A stretch of DNA of 64,000 bases. Source: Setophaga petechia (taxonomy: Eukaryota > Chordata > Aves > Passeriformes > Parulidae). The notes beneath the pieces were generated by a model, which had not been told where the DNA came from, made no database searches, and was given only the letters and a program-made list of their open reading frames with translations. Below are positions 23,701 through 36,600 of the stretch, one piece after another (the first letter of the stretch is position 1; every line of letters begins with the position of its first letter). The translations under genes were made by a program, and so were the position numbers. The stretch spans positions 21,311,165-21,375,164 of the forward strand of contig JANCRA010000016.1 in NCBI GenBank assembly GCA_024362935.1, in the 5' to 3' direction.

Positions 23701-26700
23701 AGCTGTTCAGTGCACTGCAATAAGTGTTTCTTGTCACCTACATCTAAGCAAAAAGCTTTTTTACTATGTCTCGCTAGGAGAAAACCTTCTTGCTCACTAA
23801 ACATCTCCTATCGTGTTCTAGAAGTTGCACAGAGGGCTGCAGTGTGTTCTGTAACAAGAAAAAGAAAGTTGTCTAAGACGCCTTCCTTTCAAGTATTAAT
23901 GTGAAGGGAAAGGCAAGAGAGTGGGAAAGTACTGTTTTCTAGCACTTTGCAAGCTGCTAACACAATCCCAGTGCTGTGTAGCAATTAGCTTGTCAGTGCA
24001 CGGCAGTAAGTGTTTCTTGATACCTACATCTGAGCAAATAGCTTTTTCACTTTGTCTCGCAAGGGGAAAACGTTGCTGCTCACTAAACAACTTCCATCGT
24101 GTTGTAGAAGTTGCACAGACGGCTGCAGTGTGTTTTACAAAATGTAAAAGAAAGTTGTCTAAGACGCCTTCCTTTCAAGTATTAATGTGAAGGGAAAGGC
24201 AAGAGAGTGGGAAAGTACTGTTTTCTAGCACTTTGCAAGCTGCTAACACAGTCCTAGTGCTGTGTACCAGTTAGCTGTTCAGTGCACGGCAGTAAGTGTT
24301 TCTTGTCACCTACATCTAAGCAAATAGCTTTTTCACTATGTCTCGCAAGGAGAAAACCTTCCTGCTCACTAAACAACTTCCATCGTGTTGTAGATGTTGC
24401 AGAGAAGGCTGCAGAGTTTTTTGACACAAGAAAAAGAAAGTTGTCTAAGATGCTTTCCTTTAAAATATTAATGTGAAGGGAAAGGCAAGAGAGTGGGAAA
24501 GTACTGTTTTCTAGCACTTTGCAAGCTGCTAACACAATGGCAGTGCTGTGTAGCAGTTAGCTTTTCAGTGCACTGCAGTAAGTGTTTCTTCTCACCTACA
24601 TCTAAGCAAATAGCTTTTTCACTATGTCTTCCAAGGAGAAAACCTTCTTGCTCACTAAACATCTCCTATCGTGTTCTAGGAGTTGCACAGAGGGCTGCAG
24701 TGTGTTCTGTAACAAGAAAAAGAAAGTTGTCTAAGACGCCTTCCTTTCAAGTATTAATGTGAAGGGAAAGGCAAGAGAGTGGGAAAGTACTGTTTTCTAG
24801 CAATTTGCAAGCTGCTAACACAATCCCAGTTCTGTGTAGCAATTAGCTGTTCAGTGCACTGCAGTAAGTGTTTCTTGTCACCTACATCTAAGCAAATAGC
24901 TTTTTCACTATGTCTCGCAAGGAGAAAACCTTCCTGCTCACTAAACAACTTCCATCGTGTTGTAGATGTTGCAGAGAGGGCTGCAGAGTTTTTTGACACA
25001 AGAAAAAGAAAGTTGTCTAAGATGCCTTCCTTTCAAGTATTAATGTGAAGGGAAAGGCAAGAGAGTGGGAAAGTACTGTTTTCTAGCACTTTGCAGGCTG
25101 CTAACACAATCCCAGTGCTGTGTACCAATTAACTTGTCACTGCACTGCAGTAAGGGTTTCTTGTCACCTATATCTAAGCAAATAGCTTTTTCACTATGTC
25201 TCGCAAGGAGAAAACCTTCTTGCTCACTAAACATTTCCTATCGTGTTCCAGAAGTTGCACAGAGGGCTGCAGTGTGTTTTGACACAAGAAAAAGAAAGTT
25301 GTCTAAGACGCCTTCCATTCAAGTATTAATGTGAAGGGAAAGACAAGAGAGTGGGAAAGTACTGTTTTCTAGCACTCTGCAAGCTGCTAACACAATCGCA
25401 GTGCTGTGTAGCAATTAGCTTGTCAGTGCACGGCAGTAAGTGTTTCTTGATACCTACATCTGAGCAAATAGCTTTTTCACTTTGTCTCGCAAGGGGAAAA
25501 CGTTGCTGCTCACTAAACAACTTCCATCGTGTTGTAGAAGTTGCACAGAGGGCTGCAGTGTCTTCTGTAACAAGAAAAAGAAAGTTGTCTAAGACGCCTT
25601 CCTTTCAAGTATTAATGTGAAGGGAAAGGCAAGAGAGTGGGAAAGTACTGTTTTCTAGCACTTTGCAAGCTGCTAACACAATCGCAGTTCTGTGTAGCAA
25701 TTAGCTTTTCAGTGCACTGCAGTAAGTGTTTCTTGATACCTACATCTGAGCAAATAGCTTTTTCACTTTGTCTCGCAAGGAGAAAACCTTCCTGCTCACT
25801 AAACATTTCCTATCGTGTTCTAGAAGTTGCACAGAGGGCTGCAGTGTGTTTTGCAAAATGTAAAAGAAAGTTGTCTAAGACGCCTTCCTTTCAAGTATTA
25901 ATGTGAAGGGAAAGGCAAGAGAGTGGGAAAGTACTGTTTTCTAACACTTTGCAAGCTGCTAACACAGTCCTAGTGCTGTGTAGCAGTTAGCTTTTCAGTG
26001 CACTGCAGTAAGTGTTTCTTGATACCTACATCTAAGTAAAAAGCTTTTTCACTATGTCTCGCAAGGAGAAAACCTTCTTGCTCACTAAACATCTCCTATC
26101 GTGTTCTAGAAGTTGCACAGAGGGCTGCAGTGTGTTCTGTAACAAGAAAAAGAAAGTTGTCTAAGACGCCTTCCTTTCAAGTATTAATGTGAAGGGAAAG
26201 GCAAGAGAGTGGGAAAGTACTGTTTTCTAGCACTTTGCAAGCTGCTAACACAATCCCAGTGCTGTGTAGCAATTAGCTTGTCAGTGCACGGCAGTAAGTG
26301 TTTCTTGATACCTACATCTGAGCAAATAGCTTTTTCACTTTGTCTCGCAAGGAGAAAACCTTCCTGCTCACTAAACATTTCCTATCGTGTTCTAGAAGTT
26401 GCACAGAGGGCTGCAGTGTGTTTTGCAAAATGTAAAAGAAAGTTGTCTAAGACGCCTTCCTTTCAAGTATTAATGTGAAGGGAAAGGCAAGAGAGTGGGA
26501 AAGTACTGTTTTCTAGCACTTTGCAAGCTGCTAACACAGTCCTAGTGCTGTGTAGCAGTTAGCTGTTCAGTGCACTGCAGTAAGTGTTTCTTGTCACCTA
26601 CATCTAAGCAAAAAGCTTTTTCACTATGTCTCGCAAGGAGAAAACCTTCCTGCTAACTAAACAACTTCCATCGTGTTGTAGATGTTGCAGAGAGGGCTGC

Positions 26701-29367
26701 AGAGTTTTTTGACACAAGAAAAAGAAAGTTGTCTAAGATGCCTTCCTTTCAAGTATTAATGTGAAGGGAAAGGCAAGAGAGTGGGAAAGTACTGTTTTCT
26801 AGCACTTTGCAGGCTGCTAACACAATCCCAGTGCTGTGTACCAATTAACTTGTCACCGCACTGCAGTAAGTGTTTCTTGTCACCTACATCTAAGCAAATA
26901 GCTTTTTCACTTTGTCTCGCAAGGAGAAAACCTTCTTGCTCACTAAACATCTCCTATCGTGTTCTAGAAGTTGCACAGAGGGCTGCAGTGTCTTCTGTAA
27001 CAAGAAAAAGAAAGTTGTCTAAGACGCCTTCCTTTCAAGTATTAATGTGAAGGGAAAGGCAAGAGAGTGGGAAAGTACTGTTTTCTAGCAATTTGCAAGC
27101 TGCTAACACAATCCCAGTTCTGTGTAGCAATTAGCTGTTCAGTGCACTGCAGTAAGTGTTTCTTGTCACCTACATCTAAGCAAAAAGCTTTTTCACTATG
27201 TCTCGCAAGGAGAAAACCTTCCTGCTCACTAAACAACTTCCATCGTGTTGTAGATGTTGCAGAGAAGGCTGCAGAGTTTTTTGACACAAGAAAAAGAAAG
27301 TTGTCTAAGATGCCTTCCTTTCAAGTATTAATGTGAAGGGAAAGGGAAGAGAGTGGGAAAGTACTGTTTTCTAGCACTTTGCAGGCTGCTAACACAATCC
27401 CAGTGCTGTGTACCAATTAACTTGTCACTGCACTGCAGTAAGGGTTTCTTGTCTCCTATATCTAAGCAAAAAGCTTTTTCACTATGTCTCGCAAGGAGAA
27501 AACCTTCTTGCTCACTAAACATTTCCTATCGTGTTCCAGAAGTTGCACAGAGGGCTGCAGTGTGTTTTCACACAAGAAAAAGAAAGTTGTCTAAGACGCC
27601 TTCCTTTCAAGTATTAATGTGAAGGGAAAGGCAAGAGAGTGGGAAAGTACTGTTTTCTAGCACTTTGCAAGCTGCTAACACAATCCCAGTTCTGTGTAGC
27701 AATTAGCTGTTCAGAGCTCTGCAGTAAGTGTTTCTTGTTACCTACATCTAAGCAAAAAGCTTTTTCACTATGTCTCGCAAGGAGAAAACCTTCTTGCTCA
27801 CTAAACATTTCCTATCGTGTTCTAGAAGTTGCACAGAGGGCTGCAGTGTGTTTTGACACAAGAAAAAGAAAGTTGTCTAAGACGCCTTCCTTTCAAGTAT
27901 TAATGTGAAGGGAAAGGCAAGAGAGTGGGAAAGTACTGTTTTCTAGCACTTTGCAAGCTGCTAACACAATCCCAGTGCTGTGTAGCAATTAGCTTGTCAG
28001 TGCACGGCAGTAAGTGTTTCTTGATACCTACATCTGAGCAAATAGCTTTTTCACTTTGTCTCGCAAGGAGAAAACCTTCCTGCTCACTAAACATTTCCTA
28101 TCGTGTTCTAGAAGTTGCACAGAGGGCTGCAGTGTGTTTTGCAAAATGTAAAAGAAAGTTGTCTAAGATGCCTTCCTTTCAAGTATTAATGTGAAGGGAA
28201 AGGCAAGAGAGTGGGAAAGTACTGTTTTCTAGCACTTTGCAGGCTGCTAACACAATCCCAGTGCTGTGTACCAATTAACTTGTCACTGCACTGCAGTAAG
28301 TGTTTCTTGTCACCTACATCTAAGCAAATAGCTTTTTCACTATGTCTCGCAAGGAGAAAACCTTCTTGCTCACTAAACATCTCCTATCGTGTTCTAGAAG
28401 TTGCACAGAGGGCTGCAGTGTCTTCTGTAACAAGAAAAAGAAAGTTGTCTAAGACGCCTTCCTTTCAAGTATTAATGTGAAGGGAAAGGCAAGAGAGTGG
28501 GAAAGTACTGTTTTCTAGCACTTTGCAAGCTGCTAACACAATCCCAGTGCTGTGTAGCAATTAGCTTGTCAGTGCACGGCAGTAAGTGTTTCTTGATACC
28601 TACATCTGAGCAAACAGCTTTTTCACTTTATCTCGCAAGGGGAAAAGGTTGCTGCTCACTAAACAACTTCCATCATGTTGTAGAAGTTCCACAGAGGGCT
28701 GCAGTGTGTTTTGCAAAATGTAAAAGAAAGTTGTCTAAGACGCCTTCCTTTCAAGTATTAATGTGAAGGGAAAGGCAAGAGAGTGGGAAAGTACTGTTTT
28801 CTAGCACTTTGCAAGCTGCTAACACAATCCCAGTTCTGTGTAGCAATTAGCTTTTCAGTGCACTGCAGTAAGTGTTTCTTGTCACCTACATCTAAGCAAA
28901 TAGCTTTTTCACTATGTCTCGCAAGGAGAAAACCTTCCTGCTCACTAAACAACTTCCATCGTGTTGTAGATGTTGCAGAGAGGGCTGCAGAGTTTTTTGA
29001 CACAAGAAAAAGAAAGTTGTCTAAGATGCCTTCCTTTCAAGTATTAATGTGAAGGGAAAGGCAAGAGAGTGGGAAAGTACTGTTTTCTAGCACTTTGCAG
29101 GCTGCTAACACAATCCCAGTGCTGTGTACCAATTAACTTGTCACTGCACTGCAGTAAGGGTTTCTTGTCACCTATATCTAAGCAAAAAGCTTTTTCACTA
29201 TGTCTCGCAAGGAGAAAACCTTCTTGCTCACTAAACATTTCCTATCGTGTTCCAGAAGTTGCACAGAGGGCTGCAGTGTGTTTTGACACAAGAAAAAGAA
29301 AGTTGTCTAAGACGCCTTCCATTCAAGTATTAATGTGAAGGGAAAGGCAAGAGAGTGGCAAAGTACT
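14782..29367. repeat. 286 bp satellite array 2 (51 monomers, the longest)
   Basis: The length is 14586 bp, exactly 51 x 286, with no net indel. The left part repeats array 1 at offset 7307. The middle (about 19600-25900) has local periods of seven or eight monomers. The right part, from about 24779, repeats the left end of the window at offset 24052, then 23766. Rare markers recur: TCGCTAGGAG at about 19482 and 23772; CACAATGGCAG with CTTCTCACC near 18530, 22532 and 24534; and GAGAAAATACCTTTTCC at about 20601. Starting at 14782, the first monomer again carries ATTAAA (15029-15034). Confidence 0.97.
19606..25906. repeat. Higher-order repeat region with 7- and 8-monomer periods
   Basis: Blocks of consecutive monomer types recur. 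The type with ACAGACGGCTGCAG and TTTTACAAAATG is at about 19606-19900, 21894-22188 and 23896-24190, that is 2288 bp (8 monomers) and then 2002 bp (7 monomers) apart. The CACAATGGCAG monomer and its right neighbour repeat at 2002 bp (22466-23020 against 24468-25020). The pair at 23038-23618 repeats at 2288 bp (25326-25906). One monomer was therefore gained or lost between successive blocks. Confidence 0.8.
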
Positions 29368-30668
29368 GTTTTCTATCTCTTTGAAAGCTGCTTACCCAAT
29401 CCCAGTTTTGTGCCGCTTCGTAGTTCGCCGTTCAGAAGCTGCCGCAGTCTCTGTTTCCCGGAGAAGGAGAAGACGCTTCTTGGCGCGAAGAATCTGGTGT
29501 CGTTACGCCGATCGCGGCGTGCTCCGGAGAACAGCTACGGCCGAGAGACACCCGGAAGCGGCGCTTAAAGGCACAGTGCTCCGTCTCCTGGTCTTTAGCG
29601 TCTCCTGCCGGCTACACCTTAGCAAAAAGCTTTTTCATTCTGTCTCGCCAGGAGAAACTGTGTCTGTTCACAAAAAACCTCCCATCGTGCTCTAGAGGTT
29701 GCAGGCAGCTCTGCAGAGTGTTTTGCAACAAGAAAAAGTAACTTGTCCAAAAAAGCCATCAATTCGAATGTTCCTGGAAAGGGAAAATGCAGGAGAGCGG
29801 ATAGGTACTGTTTTCTACCAGTTTGCAAGCTGGACACACAATCCCAGTGTTATACTACGATTGACTTTGCAGTGCACTGTAATAATTGCCTATTGTTACT
29901 ACATCTAAGCCAATAGCGTTTGCATTATATCTCTTCAGGAGAAACTGTACCAGTTCAGAAAACAACTCTCATTTTTTCTAGAAGTTGCACGGAGGTGTGC
30001 AGAGTGTTTTGCAAGAAGCAAAAGAAAGTTGTCCAAAACTGCTGCCATTCGAATAGTAATGCGAATGGAAAAGGCAGGAAAGTGGAAAGCTGCTGTTTTC
30101 TATCTGTTTGTAAGCTGCTTACACAATCCCAGAGTTGTGCAGCAATTAGTTTTTCAGTGCACTGTAGTAGGTGCCTCTTTTCACCTGCATCTAAGCAAAT
30201 TGCTTTTTCCCCATGTCTCGCAAGGAGAAACTGAGCCAGTTCAGAAAACATCTCCCATCGAGTTCTAGAGATTGCAGGCAGGTGTGCAGAGTGTTTTGCA
30301 AGAAGCAAAAGAAAGTTGTCCAAAACGCCTTGCATTCAGATAGAAATGTGAATAGAAAAGGCAGGAGAAGGGAGAGGTACTGTTTTCTATCAGTTTGCAA
30401 CCTGCTTACACAATCTGCGTGTTGTGCAGCAATTAGCTTGCAGTGCACTGTAGTAGGTGCCTCTTTTCACCTATATCTAAGCAAATTGCTTTTTCCCCAT
30501 GTCTTGCAAAGAGAAACTGAGCCAGTTCAGAAAATATCTCCCATCGACTTCTAGAGATTGCAGGCAGGTGTGCAGAGCGTTTTGCAAGAAGCCAAAGAAA
30601 GTTGTCTAAAATTCTTTCCATTCGAATAGTAATGTGCATGGAAAAGGCAGGAAGAGTGGAAAGGTACT
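29368..30668. repeat. Cassette 3: 1301 bp composite
   Basis: The layout is as in cassette 1. It starts GCTTACCCAATC rather than GCTTAACCAATC, a change shared with cassettes 4-8. Elsewhere it belongs to the cassette 1-4 lineage (GGAAAGTGG, GAAACTGAGCC, TTGTCCAAAACG, ATTCAGATAG). Just beyond its right end, at 30690 and 30745, two private substitutions occur in the flanking monomer; the second changes GTAAGT to GTAACT. Confidence 0.95.
29414..29610. promoter_or_regulatory. CpG-rich, promoter-like segment of cassette 3
   Basis: This is the third copy of the segment, offset 23766 bp from the first. The upstream CCAAT context is CCCAATCCC instead of ACCAATCCC. The CpG-rich part itself appears unchanged. 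Confidence 0.5.
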
Positions 30669-33600
30669 GTTTTCTATCACTTTGCAAGCCGCTAACACAA
30701 TTCTAGTTCTGTGTAGCAATTAGCTGTTCAGTGCACTGCAGTAACTGTTTCTTGTCACCCACATATAAGCAAATAGCTTTTTCACTATGTCTCGCAAGGA
30801 GAAAACCTTCCTGCTCACTAAACAACTTCCATCGTGTTGTAGATGTTGCAGAGAGGGCTGCAGAGTTTTTTGACACAAGAAAAAAAAAGTTGTCTAAGAT
30901 GCCTTCCTTTCAAGTATTAAAGTGAAGGGAAAGGCAAGAGAGTGGGAAAGTACTGTTTTCTAGCACTTTGCAAGCTGCTAACACAATCGCAGTGCTGTGT
31001 AGCAATTAGCTTGTCAGTGCACGGCAGTAAGTGTTTCTTGATACCTACATCTGAGCAAATAGCTTTTTCACTTTGTCTCGCAAGGAGAAAACCTTCCTGC
31101 TCACTAAACAACTTCCATCGTGTTGTAGAAGTTGCACAGAGGGCTGCAGTGTGTTTTGCAAAATGTAAAAGAAAGTTGTCTAAGACGCCTTCCTTTCAAG
31201 TATTAATGTGAAGGGAAAGGCAAGAGAGTGGGAAAGTACTGTTTTCTAGCACTTTGCAAGCTGCTAACACAATCCCAGTTCTGTGTACCAATTAGCTGTT
31301 CAGTGCACTGCAGTAAGTGTTTCTTGTTACCTACATCTAAGCAAAAAGCTTTTTCACTATGTCTCGCAAGGAGAAAACCTTCTTGCTCACTAAACATTTC
31401 CTATCGTGTTCTAGAAGTTGCACAGAGGGCTGCAGTGTGTTTTGACACAAGAAAAAGAAAGTTGTCTAAGACGCCTTTCTTTCAAGTATTAATGTGAAGG
31501 GAAAGGCAAGAGAGTGGGAAAGTACTGTTTTCTAGCACTTTGCAAGCTGCTAACACAATCCCAGTGCTGTGTAGCAATTAGCTAGTCAGTGCACGGCAGT
31601 AAGTGTTTCTTGATACCTACATCTGAGCAAATAGCTTTTTCACTTTGTCTCGCAAGGAGAAAACCTTCCTGCTCACTAAACATTTCCTATCGTGTTCTAG
31701 AAGTTGCACAGAGGGCTGCAGTGTGTTTTGCAAAATGTAAAAGAAAGTTGTCTAAGACGCCTTCCTTTCAAGTATTAATGTGAAGGGAAAGGCAAGAGAG
31801 TGGGAAAGTACTGTTTTCTAGCACTTTGCAAGCTGCTAACACAGTCCTAGTGCTGTGTAGCAGTTAGCTGTTCAGTGCACTGCAGTAAGTGTTTCCTGTC
31901 ACCTACATCTAAGCAAATAGCTTTTTCACTATGTCTCGCAAGGAGAAAACCTTCCTGCTCACTAAACAACTTCCACCGTGTTGTAGATGTTGCAGAGAGG
32001 GCTGCAGAGTTTTTTGACACAAGAAAAAGAAAGTTGTCTAAGATGCCTTCCTTTCAAGTATTAATGTGAAGGGAAAGGCAAGAGAGTGGGAAAGTACTGT
32101 TTTCTAGCACTTTGCAGGCTGCTAACACAATCCCAGTGCTGTGTACCAATTAACTTGTCACTGCACTGCAGTAAGGGTTTCTTGTCACCTATATCTAAGC
32201 AAATAGCTTTTTCACTATGTCTCGCAAGGAGAAAACCTTCTTGCTTACTAAACATCTCCTATCGTGTTCTAGAAGTTGCACAGAGGGCTGCAGTGTGTTT
32301 TCACACAAGAAAAAGAAAGTTGTCTAAGACGCCTTCCTTTCAAGTATTAATGTGAAGGGAAAGACAAGAGAGTGGGAAAGTACTGTTTTCTAGCACTTTG
32401 CAAGCTGCTAACACAATCGCAGTGCTGTGCAGCAATTAGCTTGTCAATGCACGGCAGTAAGTGTTTCTTGATACCTACATCTGAGCAAATAGCTTTTTCA
32501 CTTTGTCTCGCAAGGGGAAAACGTTGCTGCTCACTAAACAACTTCCATCGTGTTGTAGAAGTTCCACAGAGGGCTGCAGTGTGTTTTGCAAAATGTAAAA
32601 GAAAGTTGTCTAAGACGCCTTCCTTTCAAGTATTAATGTGAAGGGAAAGGCAAGAGAGTGGGAAAGTACTGTTTTCTAGCACTTTGCAAGCTGCTAACAC
32701 AGTCCTAGTGCTGTGTAGCAGTTAGCTGTTCAGTGCACTGCAGTAAGTGTTTCTTGTCACCTACATCTAAGCAAAAAGCTTTTTTACTATGTCTCGCAAG
32801 GAGAAAACCTTCTTGCTCACTAAACATCTCCTATCGTGTTCTAGAAGTTGCACAGAGGGCTGCAGTGTGTTCTGTAACAAGAAAAAGAAAGTTGTCTAAG
32901 ACGCCTTCCTTTCAAGTATTAATGTGAAGGGAAAGGCAAGAGAGTGGGAAAGTACTGTTTTCTAGCACTTTGCAAGCTGCTAACACAATCCCAGTGCTGT
33001 GTAGCAATTAGCTTGTCAGTGCACGGCAGTAAGTGTTTCTTGATACCTACATCTGAGCAAATAGCTTTTTCACTTTGTCTCGCAAGGGGAAAACGTTGCT
33101 GCTCACTAAACAACTTCCATCGTGTTGTAGAAGTTGCACAGACGGCTGCAGTGTGTTTTACAAAATGTAAAAGAAAGTTGTCTAAGACGCCTTCTATTCA
33201 AGTATTAATGTGAAGGGAAAGGCAAGAGAGTGGGAAAGTACTGTTTTCTAGCACTTTGCAGGCTGCTAACACAATCCCAGTGCTGTGTACCAATTAACTT
33301 GTCACCGCACTGCAGTAAGTGTTTCTTGTCACCTACATCTAAGCAAATAGCTTTTTCACTTTGTCTCGCAAGGAGAAAACCTTCTTGCTCACTAAACATC
33401 TCCTATCGTGTTCTAGAAGTTGCACAGAGGGCTGCAGTGTGTTCTGTAACAAGAAAAAGAAAGTTGTCTAAGACGCCTTCCTTTCAAGTATTAATGTGAA
33501 GGGAAAGGCAAGAGAGTGGGAAAGTACTGTTTTCTAGCAATTTGCAAGCTGCTAACACAATCCCAGTTCTGTGTAGCAATTAGCTGTTCAGTGCACTGCA

Positions 33601-36600
33601 GTAAGTGTTTCTTGTCACCTACATCTAAGCAAAAAGCTTTTTCACTATGTCTCGCAAGGAGAAAACCTTCCTGCTCACTAAACAACTTCCATCGTGTTGT
33701 AGATGTTGCAGAGAAGGCTGCAGAGTTTTTTGACACAAGAAAAAGAAAGTTGTCTAAGATGCCTTCCTTTCAAGTATTAATGTGAAGGGAAAGGGAAGAG
33801 AGTGGGAAAGTACTGTTTTCTAGCACTTTGCAGGCTGCTAACACAATCCCAGTGCTGTGTACCAATTACCTTGTCACTGCACTGCAGTAAGGGTTTCTTG
33901 TCTCCTATATCTAAGCAAAAAGCTTTTTCACTATGTCTCGCAAGGAGAAAACCTTCTTGCTCACTAAACATTTCCTATCGTGTTCCAGAAGTTGCACAGA
34001 GGGCTGCAGTGTGTTTTCACACAAGAAAAAGAAAGTTGTCTAAGACGCCTTCCTTTCAAGTATTAATGTGAAGGGAAAGGCAAGAGAGTGGGAAAGTACT
34101 GTTTTCTAGCACTTTGCAAGCTGCTAACACAGTCCTAGTGCTGTGTAGCAGTTAGCTGTTCAGTGCACTGCAGTAAGTGTTTCTTGTCACCTACATCTAA
34201 GCAAATAGCTTTTTCACTATGTCTCGCAAGGAGAAAACCTTCCTGCTCACTAAACAACTTCCACCGTGTTGTAGATGTTGCAGAGAGGGCTGCAGAGTTT
34301 TTTGACACAAGAAAAAGAAAGTTGTCTAAGATGCCTTCCTTTCAAGTATTAATGTGAAGGGAAAGGCAAGAGAGTGGGAAAGTACTGTTTTCTAGCACTT
34401 TGCAGGCTGCTAACACAATCCCAGTGCTGTGTACCAATTAACTTGTCACTGCACTGCAGTAAGGGTTTCTTGTCACCTATATCTAAGCAAATAGCTTTTT
34501 CACTATGTCTCGCAAGGAGAAAACCTTCTTGCTTACTAAACATTTCCTATCGTGTTCTAGAAGTTGCACAGAGGGCTGCAGTGTGTTTTCACACAAGAAA
34601 AAGAAAGTTGTCTAAGACGCCTTCCTTTCAAGTATTAATGTGAAGGGAAAGACAAGAGAGTGGGAAAGTACTGTTTTCTAGCACTTTGCAAGCTGCTAAC
34701 ACAATCGCAGTGCTGTGCAGCAATTAGCTTGTCAATGCACGGCAGTAAGTGTTTCTTGATACCTACATCTGAGCAAATAGCTTTTTCACTTTGTCTCGCA
34801 AGGGGAAAACGTTGCTGCTCACTAAACAACTTCCATCGTGTTGTAGAAGTTCCACAGAGGGCTGCAGTGTGTTTTGCAAAATGTAAAAGAAAGTTGTCTA
34901 AGACGCCTTCCTTTCAAGTATTAATGTGAAGGGAAAGGCAAGAGAGTGGGAAAGTACTGTTTTCTAGCACTTTGCAAGCTGCTAACACAGTCCTAGTGCT
35001 GTGTAGCAGTTAGCTGTTCAGTGCACTGCAGTAAGTGTTTCTTGTCACCTACATCTAAGCAAAAAGCTTTTTTACTATGTCTCGCAAGGAGAAAACCTTC
35101 TTGCTCACTAAACATCTCCTATCGTGTTCTAGAAGTTGCACAGAGGGCTGCAGTGTGTTCTGTAACAAGAAAAAGAAAGTTGTCTAAGACGCCTTCCTTT
35201 CAAGTATTAATGTGAAGGGAAAGGCAAGAGAGTGGGAAAGTACTGTTTTCTAGCACTTTGCAAGCTGCTAACACAATCCCAGTGCTGTGTAGCAATTAGC
35301 TTGTCAGTGCACGGCAGTAAGTGTTTCTTGATACCTACATCTGAGCAAATAGCTTTTTCACTTTGTCTCGCAAGGGGAAAACGTTGCTGCTCACTAAACA
35401 ACTTCCATCGTGTTGTAGAAGTTGCACAGACGGCTGCAGTGTGTTTTACAAAATGTAAAAGAAAGTTGTCTAAGACGCCTTCCTTTCAAGTATTAATGTG
35501 AAGGGAAAGGCAAGAGAGTGGGAAAGTACTGTTTTCTAGCACTTTGCAGGCTGCTAACACAATCCCAGTGCTGTGTACCAATTAACTTGTCACCGCACTG
35601 CAGTAAGTGTTTCTTGTCACCTACATCTAAGCAAATAGCTTTTTCACTTTGTCTCGCAAGGAGAAAACCTTCTTGCTCACTAAACATCTCCTATCGTGTT
35701 CTAGAAGTTGCACAGAGGGCTGCAGTGTGTTCTGTAACAAGAAAAAGAAAGTTGTCTAAGACGCCTTCCTTTCAAGTATTAATGTGAAGGGAAAGGCAAG
35801 AGAGTGGGAAAGTACTGTTTTCTAGCAATTTGCAAGCTGCTAACACAATCCCAGTTCTGTGTAGCAATTAGCTGTTCAGTGCACTGCAGTAAGTGTTTCT
35901 TGTCACCTACATCTAAGCAAAAAGCTTTTTCACTATGTCTCGCAAGGAGAAAACCTTCCTGCTCACTAAACAACTTCCATCGTGTTGTAGATGTTGCAGA
36001 GAAGGCTGCAGAGTTTTTTGACACAAGAAAAAGAAAGTTGTCTAAGATGCCTTCCTTTCAAGTATTAATGTGAAGGGAAAGGGAAGAGAGTGGGAAAGTA
36101 CTGTTTTCTAGCACTTTGCAGGCTGCTAACACAATCCCAGTGCTGTGTACCAATTAACTTGTCACTGCACTGCAGTAAGGGTTTCTTGTCTCCTATATCT
36201 AAGCAAAAAGCTTTTTCACTATGTCTCGCAAGGAGAAAACCTTCTTGCTCACTAAACATTTCCTATCGTGTTCCAGAAGTTGCACAGAGGGCTGCAGTGT
36301 GTTTTCACACAAGAAAAAGAAAGTTGTCTAAGACGCCTTCCTTTCAAGTATTAATGTGAAGGGAAAGGCAAGAGAGTGGGAAAGTACTGTTTTCTAGCAC
36401 TTTGCAAGCTGCTAACACAATCCCAGTTCTGTGTAGCAATTAGCTGTTCAGAGCTCTGCAGTAAGTGTTTCTTGTTACCTACATCTAAGCAAAAAGCTTT
36501 TTCACTATGTCTCGCAAGGAGAAAACCTTCTTGCTCACTAAACATTTCCTATCGTGTTCTAGAAGTTGCACAGAGGGCTGCAGTGTGTTTTGACACAAGA

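Larger units (their letters stand above)
24779..31905. repeat. Second copy of the window's left block, cassette 3 included
   Basis: This stretch matches about 727-8150. The offset is 24052 bp up to about 28194, then 23766 bp onward, so the later copy lacks one monomer (the CAGTCCTAG type near 4160-4440). Shared rarities include TTCTAACAC (1889 and 25941) and GAAAGGGAAGAG (about 3289 and 27341). Cassette 3 corresponds to cassette 1 at 23766 bp. Confidence 0.85.
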
